From contig JAYTOI010000192.1 of assembly GCA_043747875.1 (NCBI GenBank), positions 11,898-75,897 on the forward strand: DNA of 64,000 nt. The letters run 5' to 3'. The DNA comes from CADEED01 sp043747875. Its GTDB lineage: Bacteria; Pseudomonadota; Gammaproteobacteria; Steroidobacterales; Steroidobacteraceae. Below, piece by piece: positions 44,573-53,039 of the stretch. A program made the position numbers and the translations under genes. Numbering within the stretch: position 1 is the first letter of the stretch; the number at the start of each line of letters is the position of its first letter. The notes beneath the pieces are model-generated. The model had not been told where the DNA came from, searched no databases, and saw only the letters and a list, made by a program, of their open reading frames with translations.

Positions 44573-46675
44573 TTGAAACGCAGCAACGGCAAACGCCCCG
44601 AACGGTCTTCCTCCTCCAATCATTCCAAGCGCCGCCCGGCAGGGCCCGGTCCGGCCGCGTATGGCGCCACCGCTGAAGGCATCGTCAGCGCGAACCGCGC
44701 CGGCTTCGGCTTCGTGCGCGTCGAGGGTCAGGAGGAATCAGTGTTCCTTCCGCCGCCGCAGATGGCCGGGGTGATGCATGGCGATCGCGTGCGTGTGTCG
44801 GTCGAGCGCGGACGGGATGGCCGGTATTCCGGCAAGCTCGAGAAGATCCTCGAGCATGCCACCAAGGCGTTCGTCGGTACGCTGGAGATCAATGGCCGCA
44901 CCGCGTTCGTCACGGCCGCGGACCGGCGCATCGGCATGCGCTGCCAGGTGCAGCCGTCGGATCTCGCGGGCGCCAGGCATGGCGACTGGGTGATCGCCAC
45001 GGTCACCCGTTACGCGGGGGCAGGCTCGAATCCGCAGGCGCGCATCGTCAAGCGTCTCGACCCCGATCAGCCGGTCGAGCTCGCCAGCGAAGCGGCCATT
45101 GCGCGCTTCGACCTGCCGCGGGAGTTCTCGCCCGAGGCGGTGCGCGAAGCGGAAAGCTACGGCAGCGAGGTCGATCCCGCGGAGGCCGCGCAGCGCGTCG
45201 ACCTGCGCGCTCTGCCGCTCGTGACCATCGACGGCGACGACGCCAAGGATTTCGACGACGCGGTGTACGCCGAGGCGCACCCCAAGGGTTTTCGCGTCAT
45301 CGTCGCGATCGCCGACGTGAGCTACTACGTGCGGCGCGGCACTGCGCTCGATGCCAGCGCACGCGAGCGTGGCACCAGCGTGTACTTCCCCACGCGTGTG
45401 ATCCCGATGCTGCCGTTCGCACTGTCGAACGTGTTGTGCTCGCTGCAGCCCCACGTCGACCGGCTGTGCTTCGCGTCGGAAATGATCGTCTCGAAGACCG
45501 GCGTGCTGCTCGAGTCGCGTTGCTACCCGGCGGTGATGCGCTCGGCGCACCGTCTGACGTATACCAAGGCTTTCGAGGCGCTGTTCGAAGGGAAAGACGA
45601 GACGCGCGCCGAGCTCGGGCCGCTCACCGACAAACTACTTCCGCTGGTCGACGTCTATCGCGCGTTGCTCAAGTCGCGCCACAAGCGCGGCGCGCTGGAG
45701 TTCGACGCCGCTGAGGCGGAGTTCGACATCGACGCGGTGGGCCGCATCCAGCGCGTATACCTCTATGCACGCAACGAGGCGCACAAGCTCATCGAGGAGT
45801 GCATGATCCTCGCGAATGTGGCGGTGGCGCGCGAGCTCGATCTGCGCGGCGTCGGCACCCTGTACCGCGTGCACGGCAAGCCCGAGGAAAAGAAGATCGA
45901 CCTGCTGCTCGAGACTTTGAACGCGCTTGGGGTCGCGGCCGAGCTGCCCGACGACGTGACGCCGCGCGACTTCCGCGCCATCACGGACCGCTTTCCGAAC
46001 GACGAGCAGCGCCCGTTCCTCGAGTCGCTGGTCGTACGCTCGATGCAGCAGGCGGTCTATCAGCCGCAGAACATCGGTCACTTTGGACTCGCGTTGGGCC
46101 ACTACGCGCACTTCACCTCGCCCATCCGCCGCTACCCCGATCTGGTGGTGCATCGCACGCTGCGCGCGCTGCTGTCGGATGCGGATCCGTACGGCATGCG
46201 GTACGACGGCGGCCAGCTCGCTATCGCGGGCGCCGAGCTGACGCAGCTCGAGAAACGCGCGGACGAGTCGGATCGCTACGTGTCGGCATGGCTCAAGTGC
46301 GTCTACCTGCGGGACCGTATCGGTCAGACATTCGAGGGGTTGATCACCACCGTGGTCGAGTTCGGCGCGTTCGTCCAACTCACGGCGATCGGAGTCGACG
46401 GACTGCTGCACGTCGACAGTCTGCGCGACGACGAATACCAGATGGAGCCCGGCGGCCGCGCCTGGGTCGGACGTGCGCGCAGGCGCCGGCTCGGAATGGG
46501 CGTGCGCGTACACGTCATCGTGACGAGCGTGAATCCCATCGAGGGACTCGTGGACCTCGCGCTCGTCGAAGTCGAGGACGACACCGGACGGCGGCCGCAG
46601 AAGTCGCCGCACAAATCATCGCACCGGCCGGAACGAGCGTCGAAGTCCGTCAAGAAAGGCGGGCGGAGGAAGTAG
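44573..46675 (+). CDS. rnr: Ribonuclease R
   Basis: Processive 3'-5' exoribonuclease that degrades structured RNA and acts in quality control. A 700-residue RNB-family protein: a basic N-terminus, cold-shock-type domains (GIVSANRAGFGFVRVEG, FVTAADRRIGMRCQV), the RNB catalytic domain with VTIDGDDAKDFDDAV (metal Asp cluster) and HFTSPIRRYPDLVVHR, an S1 domain (FEGLITTVVEFGAFVQL) and a Lys-rich tail. The start is TTG 44573, with GGAAAGA upstream. rlmB follows at once, the typical pair. Confidence 0.97.
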   Translation: MKRSNGKRPERSSSSNHSKRRPAGPGPAAYGATAEGIVSANRAGFGFVRVEGQEESVFLPPPQMAGVMHGDRVRVSVERGRDGRYSGKLEKILEHATKAFVGTLEINGRTAFVTAADRRIGMRCQVQPSDLAGARHGDWVIATVTRYAGAGSNPQARIVKRLDPDQPVELASEAAIARFDLPREFSPEAVREAESYGSEVDPAEAAQRVDLRALPLVTIDGDDAKDFDDAVYAEAHPKGFRVIVAIADVSYYVRRGTALDASARERGTSVYFPTRVIPMLPFALSNVLCSLQPHVDRLCFASEMIVSKTGVLLESRCYPAVMRSAHRLTYTKAFEALFEGKDETRAELGPLTDKLLPLVDVYRALLKSRHKRGALEFDAAEAEFDIDAVGRIQRVYLYARNEAHKLIEECMILANVAVARELDLRGVGTLYRVHGKPEEKKIDLLLETLNALGVAAELPDDVTPRDFRAITDRFPNDEQRPFLESLVVRSMQQAVYQPQNIGHFGLALGHYAHFTSPIRRYPDLVVHRTLRALLSDADPYGMRYDGGQLAIAGAELTQLEKRADESDRYVSAWLKCVYLRDRIGQTFEGLITTVVEFGAFVQLTAIGVDGLLHVDSLRDDEYQMEPGGRAWVGRARRRRLGMGVRVHVIVTSVNPIEGLVDLALVEVEDDTGRRPQKSPHKSSHRPERASKSVKKGGRRK

Positions 46676-46679
46676 TTTG

Positions 46680-47432
46680 ATGGAAAAGGTCTACGGCCTG
46701 CACGCGGTGCGGGCGCTGCTCGCGCGCCATCCGGAGCGCGTCACGGGCGTGACGATCGCGGAAGGGCGCGCCGATCCGCGCGTCGCGGAAGTGCAGACGC
46801 TGGCGCAGAAGACGGGCAAGACGGTGAAACGCGCGTCGCCGGCCACTTTCAAACAACTGTTCGGTGACGCCGTGCACCAGGGCGTGTATGCCGACGTGCA
46901 GACATTGCTGCCGTGGCGCGAGGAGGAATTGCTCGCGGGCATCGCCCGAGCGCTCGCAGCAGGCGCGAAACCGCTCGTGCTGGTACTCGATGGTGTGCAG
47001 GATCCGCACAACCTCGGCGCGTGCCTGCGCACCGCGGATGCCTGCGGCGCGCTCGCGGTGGTCATCCCCAAGGATCGTGCCGTACAGATGAATGCCACGG
47101 TGCGGAAGGTGGCCGCCGGTGCCGCGGAGACTACGCCGGTGGCCGTCGTGACGAACCTCGCGCGCGCGCTGCGCCTGCTCAAGGACGCCGGCCTGTGGAT
47201 TGCCGGCGCGGACGCGGAGGCCCAGCAGTTCGCGCCCGCCGCCGATTTCACGGGACCGATCGCGCTGGTCATGGGCGCCGAGGGGGCCGGTCTGCGCCAG
47301 CTCACCCGCGAATCCTGCGACTTTCTCGTACGCCTGCCGCAGCTCGGCGCCGTAGAGAGTCTCAACGTCTCGGTGGCGACGGGCATGCTTCTTTATGAAG
47401 CGTTGCGCCAAAGGCGCACGATGAGCCGATAG
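46680..47432 (+). CDS. rlmB: 23S rRNA (guanosine-2'-O)-methyltransferase RlmB
   Basis: SPOUT methyltransferase that methylates 2'-O of G2251 in 23S rRNA. 250 residues: the N-terminal L30e-like substrate-binding part (VYGLHAVRALLARHPERV), then the knotted SPOUT domain with LVLDGVQDPHNLGACLRTADA, KVAAGAAETTPV, ALVMGAEGAGLRQL and VESLNVSVATGMLLYEAL. ATG 46680 follows the rnr stop by four bases with GGAGG upstream. Its last eight codons and stop are duplicated in tandem just after the gene. Confidence 0.97.
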   Translation: MEKVYGLHAVRALLARHPERVTGVTIAEGRADPRVAEVQTLAQKTGKTVKRASPATFKQLFGDAVHQGVYADVQTLLPWREEELLAGIARALAAGAKPLVLVLDGVQDPHNLGACLRTADACGALAVVIPKDRAVQMNATVRKVAAGAAETTPVAVVTNLARALRLLKDAGLWIAGADAEAQQFAPAADFTGPIALVMGAEGAGLRQLTRESCDFLVRLPQLGAVESLNVSVATGMLLYEALRQRRTMSR

Positions 47433-47459
47433 CGCCAAAGGCGCACGATGAGTCGATAG
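47406..47459. repeat. 27-bp tandem duplication covering the rlmB stop
   Basis: The last 27 bases of rlmB (47406-47432, eight codons plus TAG) are repeated immediately at 47433-47459 with a single C/T difference. The copy is in frame and carries its own stop, so reading through the first TAG would add the same eight residues. This is the junction with the T6SS locus. Confidence 0.9.
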
Positions 47460-47592
47460 ATGGGCGATGAGCGCCGCGTGCGCCCCGAACGGCCTACGCC
47501 GGTCCTACTACATCAGGGCAATCGCGCTTATCAAATGAGTGTTGCAAAGTAGACGAACGGCTCATTCCTGAAATGCAGAGCCGTGATTTTGG

Positions 47593-47621
47593 TTGACATC
47601 CTGTTTGAAAAGGCGAAGCTA
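47593..47621 (+). promoter_or_regulatory. Candidate T6SS promoter upstream of tssA
   Basis: TTGACA (47593-47598) is a perfect -35 in an AT-richer part of the 261-base gap before tssA. The best -10 at 17-base spacing is only AAGCTA (47616-47621). No sigma54 -24/-12 pair was found by eye. The low-quality -10 suggests an activator-dependent promoter, or no promoter here. Confidence 0.35.
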
Positions 47622-47720
47622 CTGCGGCTGCGACATGGTCTCCGCAAGCCTTTGGTCTGAATGGATACTTTTGGGTGAATACCTGACCCTCATGCGCACC
47701 GGAAGCAAACAAGAACAAGG

Positions 47721-48722
47721 ATGAGCATCGAGTCCGAATTGGAATCACTGGCTAGCCCGCTCGCGGGTGAAAACCCGTGCGGCGCGAGTCTGGAAGACAC
47801 GCAATTGCTGGCATCTTTCGATGCCTACCGGTTGTTTGGTCAGGCGGTCAGTCTGCCGGAGACCGACTGGCGCGCCCTCAAAGCGGCATCGCTCGAGGCG
47901 CTGGCGCAGAGCAAAGATTTACGGCTGCTATCGCATTTTGCCGCCGCGTCGTTGCGCATCGATGGTTGGAGTGGATTTCTCGGCTCGCTGCACGTTGCGG
48001 CAGGCTGGCTGAAGCAGTACTGGTCGACGGTGTACCCGCTGGTCGATGAAGATGCGATCCTGCGCAAGAATGCGTTGAGCTGCCTGTCCGATCGCATCGC
48101 GATCATCGACGGTGTGCGGCGCACGCCTATCATCGAGAACAAGCAGTTAGGGCGGTTCACGCTGCGCGACGTCGAGCTCGCGACCGGCAAGCTCCCGCCG
48201 GCGGAAACGGATACGGCGGTTCCGACGGAGTCCGAGCTGACCGCGGCATTGACCGCCAGTCCACTCGAGGAATTGCGGCAGCTCGAAGGATCGTTCGCGA
48301 CGGCGTTGACAGACATTCAGGCCATCGACGCTGCAATGCGGGATTCCGGTGGCGCCGCTGCGTCGCCGGATTTCAATCCGCTGTTGGACGTATTGGGAAC
48401 ATTACGGAAGCTGCTGCGCGACCAATTGGAAACGCGCGGCGCTGCGGCATCGGACGACGCCGGCCAGGCGGGTGGAGAGGGTGACGGCGGCGGCGGCGCA
48501 ACAGGCAAAGCGGTTGGTGGCATTAAGTCACGCCAGGATGCAATACGTGCAATCGACGTCGTGGCGGCCTACTTTCGTCAGAATGAACCTTCCAGTCCTG
48601 TGCCGCTGTTCCTGGATCGCGCCAAAAACCTGATCGGGAAAAACTTTATAGATATCCTCCAGGACGTCGCTCCGGAGGGTGTCGCGACCGCGAAACAGGC
48701 GGGTGGCATAAAGGATGAGTGA
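47721..48722 (+). CDS. tssA: T6SS assembly cap protein TssA
   Basis: TssA helps nucleate baseplate and tail assembly and caps the growing sheath. The 333-residue protein has the ImpA_N domain (LASPLAGENPCGASLE, WRALKAASLEALAQSKDLRL, WLKQYWSTVYPLVDED, LSCLSDRIAIIDGVR). After a Gly-rich hinge (about 245-265) comes the C-terminal SRQDAIRAIDVVAAYFRQNEP with FLDRAKNLIGKNF. Its length and C-terminus fit the TssA1 class, as in the P. aeruginosa H1-T6SS, where it also precedes tssB. Confidence 0.93.
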   Translation: MSIESELESLASPLAGENPCGASLEDTQLLASFDAYRLFGQAVSLPETDWRALKAASLEALAQSKDLRLLSHFAAASLRIDGWSGFLGSLHVAAGWLKQYWSTVYPLVDEDAILRKNALSCLSDRIAIIDGVRRTPIIENKQLGRFTLRDVELATGKLPPAETDTAVPTESELTAALTASPLEELRQLEGSFATALTDIQAIDAAMRDSGGAAASPDFNPLLDVLGTLRKLLRDQLETRGAAASDDAGQAGGEGDGGGGATGKAVGGIKSRQDAIRAIDVVAAYFRQNEPSSPVPLFLDRAKNLIGKNFIDILQDVAPEGVATAKQAGGIKDE

Positions 48723-48791
48723 CGTGCCGTTAACGGCGCGCTCATGTAGATTGAGCATCGAGCATCAAGAGTTCTGTTAGGGAGACGTTTC

Positions 48792-49310
48792 ATGGCCAAG
48801 CCGAGTAGTCAAAAATTCATTGCACGCAATCGCGCGCCCCGCGTGCAGATCGAATACGACGTCGAGGTCTATGGCGCGCAGAAGAAAGTGCAGGTGCCAT
48901 TCGTCATGGGCGTCATGGCCGACCTGACCGGAGACGCGAAGGACCCGCTGGCACCGGTGGACGATCGCAAGTTCGTCAACATCGACATCGACAACTTCGA
49001 TGAGCGCATGAAGTCGATGAAACCGCGTGTCGCCTTCACGGTACCCAATACTCTGACGGGTGAAGGCAACCTCGCTGTCGACATCACGTTCGAGAGCATG
49101 GAAGACTTTTCGCCCGCGGCCGTCGCCCGCAAAGTCGATTCGCTGAACAAGCTGCTCGAGGCGCGCCAACAGTTGTCCAACCTCATCACGTACATGGACG
49201 GTAAGGCCGGCGCGGAGGATCTCATCGCGAAAGCTCTCAATGACCCCGCGTTGTTGAAATCACTGGCAGAAAAGGCCAAGCCGGCGGATGACTCCGGCGA
49301 AGCCAAGTAG
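48792..49310 (+). CDS. tssB: T6SS contractile sheath small subunit TssB (VipA)
   Basis: Forms the contractile sheath with TssC around the Hcp tube. A 172-residue protein with KFIARNRAPRVQIEYDVEVY, VPFVMGVMADLTGD, DNFDERMKSMKPRVAF and ITFESMEDFSPAAVARKVDS, nearly the H1-T6SS HsiB1 phrasing. A good RBS (TTAGGGAG-like, AGGGAG at about 48779) precedes ATG. It is followed by tssC after 19 bases. Confidence 0.97.
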   Translation: MAKPSSQKFIARNRAPRVQIEYDVEVYGAQKKVQVPFVMGVMADLTGDAKDPLAPVDDRKFVNIDIDNFDERMKSMKPRVAFTVPNTLTGEGNLAVDITFESMEDFSPAAVARKVDSLNKLLEARQQLSNLITYMDGKAGAEDLIAKALNDPALLKSLAEKAKPADDSGEAK

Positions 49311-49329
49311 TAGTCGAGGGGACTGACAA

Positions 49330-50817
49330 ATGGCAGAAGCGAAACAACAGCAGGCCGATGCCGGCGCTGTACTCGAAGATCAATTCGCTGCGTTGTTGCA
49401 GAAGGAGTTCAAACCCAAGACTCCGGGCGCGCGCTCCGAAGTGGAGAACGCGGTGCGCACGCTGGCCGAGCAGGCACTGCGCGAAACTACGGTCATTTCC
49501 GACGACGTCGTCGGCACGATCAAGGCGATCATCGCCGAGATCGACCAGAAACTGACCGAACAGATCAATCACATCCTGCACAGCGAGCGCTTCCAGCAAG
49601 TGGAGAGCGCGTGGCGCGGTCTCAACTACCTCATCTCCAATACGGAAACCGATGAGCAGTTGAAGATCCGCGTGATGAACATCTCGAAGAAAGATCTTTC
49701 CAAGACGCTCAAGAAGTACAAGGGTGCCGCTTGGGATCAGAGCCCGATGTTCAAGAAGCTCTACGAGCAGGAATACGGCCAGCTCGGCGGCGAGCCGTAC
49801 GGCTGCCTGGTCGGCGACTACGCTTTCGATCACACGCCGGGCGACGTCGAGTTGCTGGGCCAGATCGCGCAGATCGCGGCGGCGTCGCATTCTCCGTTTA
49901 TCGCCGGCGCCGCGCCGGCGCTCATGGGGATGGACTCCTGGCAGGAGCTCGCGAATCCGCGCGATCTCGCCAAGATATTCTCCGCGCCCGACTACGCGGC
50001 GTGGCGTTCGCTGCGTGAAGCCGACGATGCCAAGTACATCGGCCTCGCCATGCCGCGCTTCCTCTCCCGCCTGCCGTACGGCGCGAAGACGAGCCCCGTC
50101 GAGGAGTTCGATTTCGAAGAAGAGACCGGCGTCGGCGATCACACGAAGTACACCTGGTCCAATGCGGCCTACGCGATGGCGGTGAACATCAATCGATCGT
50201 TCAAGAACTACGGCTGGTGCTCGTCGATCCGCGGCGTGGAATCGGGCGGTGCCGTCGAGGGCCTGCCGGTCCATACATTCCCGAGCGACGATGGCGGCGT
50301 GGACATGAAGTGTCCCACTGAAATCGCGATCAGCGACCGTCGTGAGAAAGAGCTCGCGGACTGCGGTTTCATGCCGCTCATCCATCGCAAGAACACCGAC
50401 ATCGCGGCGTTCATCGGCGCGCAGTCCTTGCAAAAGCCCTCGCAGTACACGGACCCGGATGCCACTGCGAATGCGAACATCTCGGCCCGCTTGCCCTATC
50501 TATTCGCGAGCTGCCGTTTCGCGCACTACTTGAAGTGCATGGTGCGCGACAAGGTGGGCTCGTTCATGGAACGCGCGGACATGGAGCGTTATCTCGGCGA
50601 CTGGATCAAGGGCTACGTGCTCGGCAGTCCCGAGAACGCGGGTGACACAATGAAGGCACAGAAGCCTCTGGCGGCAGCCGAGGTCAAGGTCGAAGAGATC
50701 GAAGGAAACCCCGGCTATTACGCCGCGAAGTTTTTTCTGCGCCCGCACTACCAGTTGGAGGGAGTGAACGTCTCCTTACGACTCGTTTCGAAGTTGCCGT
50801 CCCAGAAGCAGGGCTGA
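49330..50817 (+). CDS. tssC: T6SS contractile sheath large subunit TssC (VipB)
   Basis: The larger sheath subunit, 495 residues. Typical segments are LLQKEFKPKT, SERFQQVESAWRGLNYLI, ISKKDLSKTLKKYKGAAWDQ, YGQLGGEPYGCLVGDYAFDH, RFLSRLPYGAKTSPVEEFDF, GWCSSIRGVESGGAVEGLPV and GYYAAKFFLRPHYQLEGVNV. It is contiguous with tssB and hcp in the usual order. There are no internal anomalies. Confidence 0.98.
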   Translation: MAEAKQQQADAGAVLEDQFAALLQKEFKPKTPGARSEVENAVRTLAEQALRETTVISDDVVGTIKAIIAEIDQKLTEQINHILHSERFQQVESAWRGLNYLISNTETDEQLKIRVMNISKKDLSKTLKKYKGAAWDQSPMFKKLYEQEYGQLGGEPYGCLVGDYAFDHTPGDVELLGQIAQIAAASHSPFIAGAAPALMGMDSWQELANPRDLAKIFSAPDYAAWRSLREADDAKYIGLAMPRFLSRLPYGAKTSPVEEFDFEEETGVGDHTKYTWSNAAYAMAVNINRSFKNYGWCSSIRGVESGGAVEGLPVHTFPSDDGGVDMKCPTEIAISDRREKELADCGFMPLIHRKNTDIAAFIGAQSLQKPSQYTDPDATANANISARLPYLFASCRFAHYLKCMVRDKVGSFMERADMERYLGDWIKGYVLGSPENAGDTMKAQKPLAAAEVKVEEIEGNPGYYAAKFFLRPHYQLEGVNVSLRLVSKLPSQKQG

Positions 50818-50871
50818 GACGGTCGGAATCCACACTAGATAAATGCAAAACAAGAGTTACGGAGGATAGTC

Positions 50872-51354
50872 ATGGCTGTTGACATGTTTTTGTCGCTCGA
50901 AGGCATCAAGGGCGAGTCCGTGGACAGCGTCCACAAGGAGACCATCGATTTGCTCGCATGGAGCTGGGGCATGAGCCAGTCGGGCACCACGCATCAAGGA
51001 GCGGGTGGCGGCGCGGGCAAGGCGAACTTCCAGGACATCTCGTTCACGAAGTACGTCGACAAATCGTCGCCGGACCTCATGTACGCGTGCGCTTCGGGCA
51101 AGCACATCGCCAAGGCCAAGCTGACCGTGCGCAAGGCCGGTGAGAAGCCGCTCGAGTACATGGTGTTCGAGTTGGAAGACATCATCGTGAGCTCGGTTTC
51201 GACGGGCGGTAGCGGCGGTGAAGAGCGGTTGACGGAAAACTGCACGCTGAACTTCGCGACGGTGAAGTTTGAGTACGCCACCCAGGACAAGAAGGGTGCG
51301 AAGGACAAGATCGGCAGCTTCGGTTGGAAAATAGCCGAGAACGTCAAGCTCTGA
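50872..51354 (+). CDS. hcp: T6SS tube protein Hcp (TssD)
   Basis: Hcp stacks as hexameric rings to form the secreted inner tube. A 160-residue protein with DMFLSLEGIKGESVDSVHKE, the segment IDLLAWSWGMSQSGTTHQGAG, FTKYVDKSSPDLM and FEYATQDKKGAKDK. ATG is preceded by GGAGG (ACGGAGGATAGTC). A strong terminator follows, separating it from tagJ, which fits the high level at which tube protein is needed. Confidence 0.97.
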   Translation: MAVDMFLSLEGIKGESVDSVHKETIDLLAWSWGMSQSGTTHQGAGGGAGKANFQDISFTKYVDKSSPDLMYACASGKHIAKAKLTVRKAGEKPLEYMVFELEDIIVSSVSTGGSGGEERLTENCTLNFATVKFEYATQDKKGAKDKIGSFGWKIAENVKL

Positions 51355-51388
51355 TCGTTTTTCGTTTCGTAGATTGTTCAGGTAAGAC

Positions 51389-51420
51389 AGGCGACGGTCC
51401 CTCGCGGGGCCGTCGCCTTT
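51389..51420 (+). terminator. Rho-independent terminator after hcp
   Basis: GGCGACGG (51390-51397) pairs with CCGTCGCC (51410-51417), and the stem is extended inside by CCC/GGG around a TCGC loop, ending in TTT. Read-through may be needed to express the rest of the T6SS operon unless another promoter lies in 51421-51449. Confidence 0.85.
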
Positions 51421-51449
51421 AACACGCCCAAGGTCGGCTGGCGAAAAAA

Positions 51450-52247
51450 ATGGGTAAAGCAGAAGACAGTTTTCGCGCCGGGAATCTCTCGGCGGCCCTC
51501 GAAGAGTTGCAGACCGAAGTCCGGCAAAAGCCGGCCGACGCCAAGCTCCGCATTTTCCTCGCCCAGCTGCTCATGACCGTCGGTCAGTGGGACCGGGCTG
51601 TCACGCAGCTCAAAGTCATCGGTGACATGGACGCCAGCGCGCTGCCCATGGCGCGCGCGTATCGCTCGGCCATCGACTGCGAGCTGCTGCGCGCCGCGGT
51701 ATTCGCGGGCAAGCGCTCCCCCTTGCTGTTCGGCGATCCGGAGCCGTGGATCGCCGGCATGCTGAAGGCGCTGACGCTCGAAGGCGAGGGCCACGCGGCG
51801 GACGCCGCCAGGCTGCGCGCCGAATCCATGGAGGCCGCGCCCGCCTCGTCGGGCAAGCTCAACGACGAGCCCTTCGAATGGATCGCCGACGCGGATTCGC
51901 GCATCGGGCCGATGTTCGAAGTGTTGCTCAAGGGCGCCTACTACTGGGTGCCGGCGCACCGGGTGCAGCGGATCACCCTCGAGGCGCCGTCCGATGCGCG
52001 CGACCTCATCTGGACGCCGGCGCAGTTCATCTGGAGCAATGAGGGTGAGGCCGTGGGCTTCATTCCCACGCGCTACGCCGGCAGCGACGCCAGCACGGAC
52101 GACGCCATCCGCATGTCGCGCAAGACCGAGTGGCGCGAGCTGGCGGATTCCTCCTTCGCCGGTCTCGGCCAGCGCCTGCTGACCACCGATGCGGCGGAAT
52201 ATTCATTGCTCGATGTACGCGACATCGTGTTCGACCCGCGGGCGTAA
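51450..52247 (+). CDS. tagJ: T6SS accessory protein TagJ (ImpE family)
   Basis: A 265-residue ImpE/TagJ protein that binds the N-terminal helix of TssB and modulates sheath recycling by ClpV. It has TPR-like N-terminal helices (AEDSFRAGNLSAALEELQTE, RIFLAQLLMTVGQWDRAV) and the ImpE C-terminal part (FEWIADADSRIGPMFEVLL, YYWVPAHRVQRI, WTPAQFIWSNEGEAVGFIP, RYAGS). TagJ is found only in some T6SS clades, including the H1 system, agreeing with gene order here. Its stop is five bases before tssE. Confidence 0.93.
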   Translation: MGKAEDSFRAGNLSAALEELQTEVRQKPADAKLRIFLAQLLMTVGQWDRAVTQLKVIGDMDASALPMARAYRSAIDCELLRAAVFAGKRSPLLFGDPEPWIAGMLKALTLEGEGHAADAARLRAESMEAAPASSGKLNDEPFEWIADADSRIGPMFEVLLKGAYYWVPAHRVQRITLEAPSDARDLIWTPAQFIWSNEGEAVGFIPTRYAGSDASTDDAIRMSRKTEWRELADSSFAGLGQRLLTTDAAEYSLLDVRDIVFDPRA

Positions 52248-52252
52248 AGACG

Positions 52253-53029
52253 ATGGCAGAACTCAGTCTGCGCGAGCAATTGCAGCCGGGCTTGTTGGAC
52301 CGGCTGACCGATGAAGAGCGCTTCGTCACGCAGATTCAAATCATCGCGCGCCGCTCGGAGCTCGAGCGTCTGCGCATCAAGACCGCCGATTTCGCGGATA
52401 TTCTCGCCGGCCTAGGGTTGAAGGCGATCGAAGCGCCCGCGCCGGCCAGCTCAGCGGACGATCACGATTTCTGGTTCGTAGCGCCCGGTCGCTCGGTGGG
52501 CTTGCAGCAGATCAAGGATTTCATTCTCAAGCCGCCCGGCGCGCCGGCAGGCGTGGCCGTGAGCACCTTCTGCAAGGTGCAGGGACGCGCGTTGCTGAAT
52601 GCGCAAACTGAGTCGTTCGACAAGCGCGTGTTCACCATGCGCCGGCTGCGTGAAGCGGTATTTCGCGACATCAGCTGGCTGCTGAACTCGATGAGCCTGG
52701 ATTCGACCGAGGATCTGTCGCGTTATCCTGAAGTGGAGCGCTCGGTGCTGAACTACGGCATGCCCACGCTCGCGGGCCGGCAGATGAGCTCGATCGATCC
52801 GGCGAGCACCGCCGAGCGCATCGTGCGGGCGATCTCGGCGTTCGAGCCGCGGCTCAGCAAGGTGCGCGTGGTGCCCGAGTCGCGCAGATACGGCGAAGAG
52901 AGTTTCGCCGTGGCCTTCCAGGTGGAAGCAGAATTGTGGGGACAGCCCGTGCCGCAGCACCTGGTGCTGCGCACCAGCATCGATCTGAACTCGGGCTCGA
53001 TCAGCGTGAGCGAGGCCGCCGCTAGATAG
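52253..53029 (+). CDS. tssE: T6SS baseplate subunit TssE with unusual internal insertion
   Basis: gp25-like baseplate wedge protein. Its start (LSLREQLQPGLLDRLTDEE, residues about 4-22) and the gp25 core (RRLREAVFRDISWLLNSMSL from about 129, RSVLNYGMPTLAGRQMSSID, AFQVEAELWGQPVPQHLVLR, SIDLNSGSISV) are ordinary. Between them lie about 100 residues (25-125) not seen in the usual TssE of about 130-180 residues. They include RRSELERLRIKTADF, ADDHDFWFVAPGRS and PAGVAVSTFCKVQGRALLN. The reading frame is open and the base use is like the rest, so it is not a frameshift artefact. The insertion has no family I recognise. Confidence 0.9.
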   Translation: MAELSLREQLQPGLLDRLTDEERFVTQIQIIARRSELERLRIKTADFADILAGLGLKAIEAPAPASSADDHDFWFVAPGRSVGLQQIKDFILKPPGAPAGVAVSTFCKVQGRALLNAQTESFDKRVFTMRRLREAVFRDISWLLNSMSLDSTEDLSRYPEVERSVLNYGMPTLAGRQMSSIDPASTAERIVRAISAFEPRLSKVRVVPESRRYGEESFAVAFQVEAELWGQPVPQHLVLRTSIDLNSGSISVSEAAAR

Positions 53030-53039
53030 GCGCGACACC

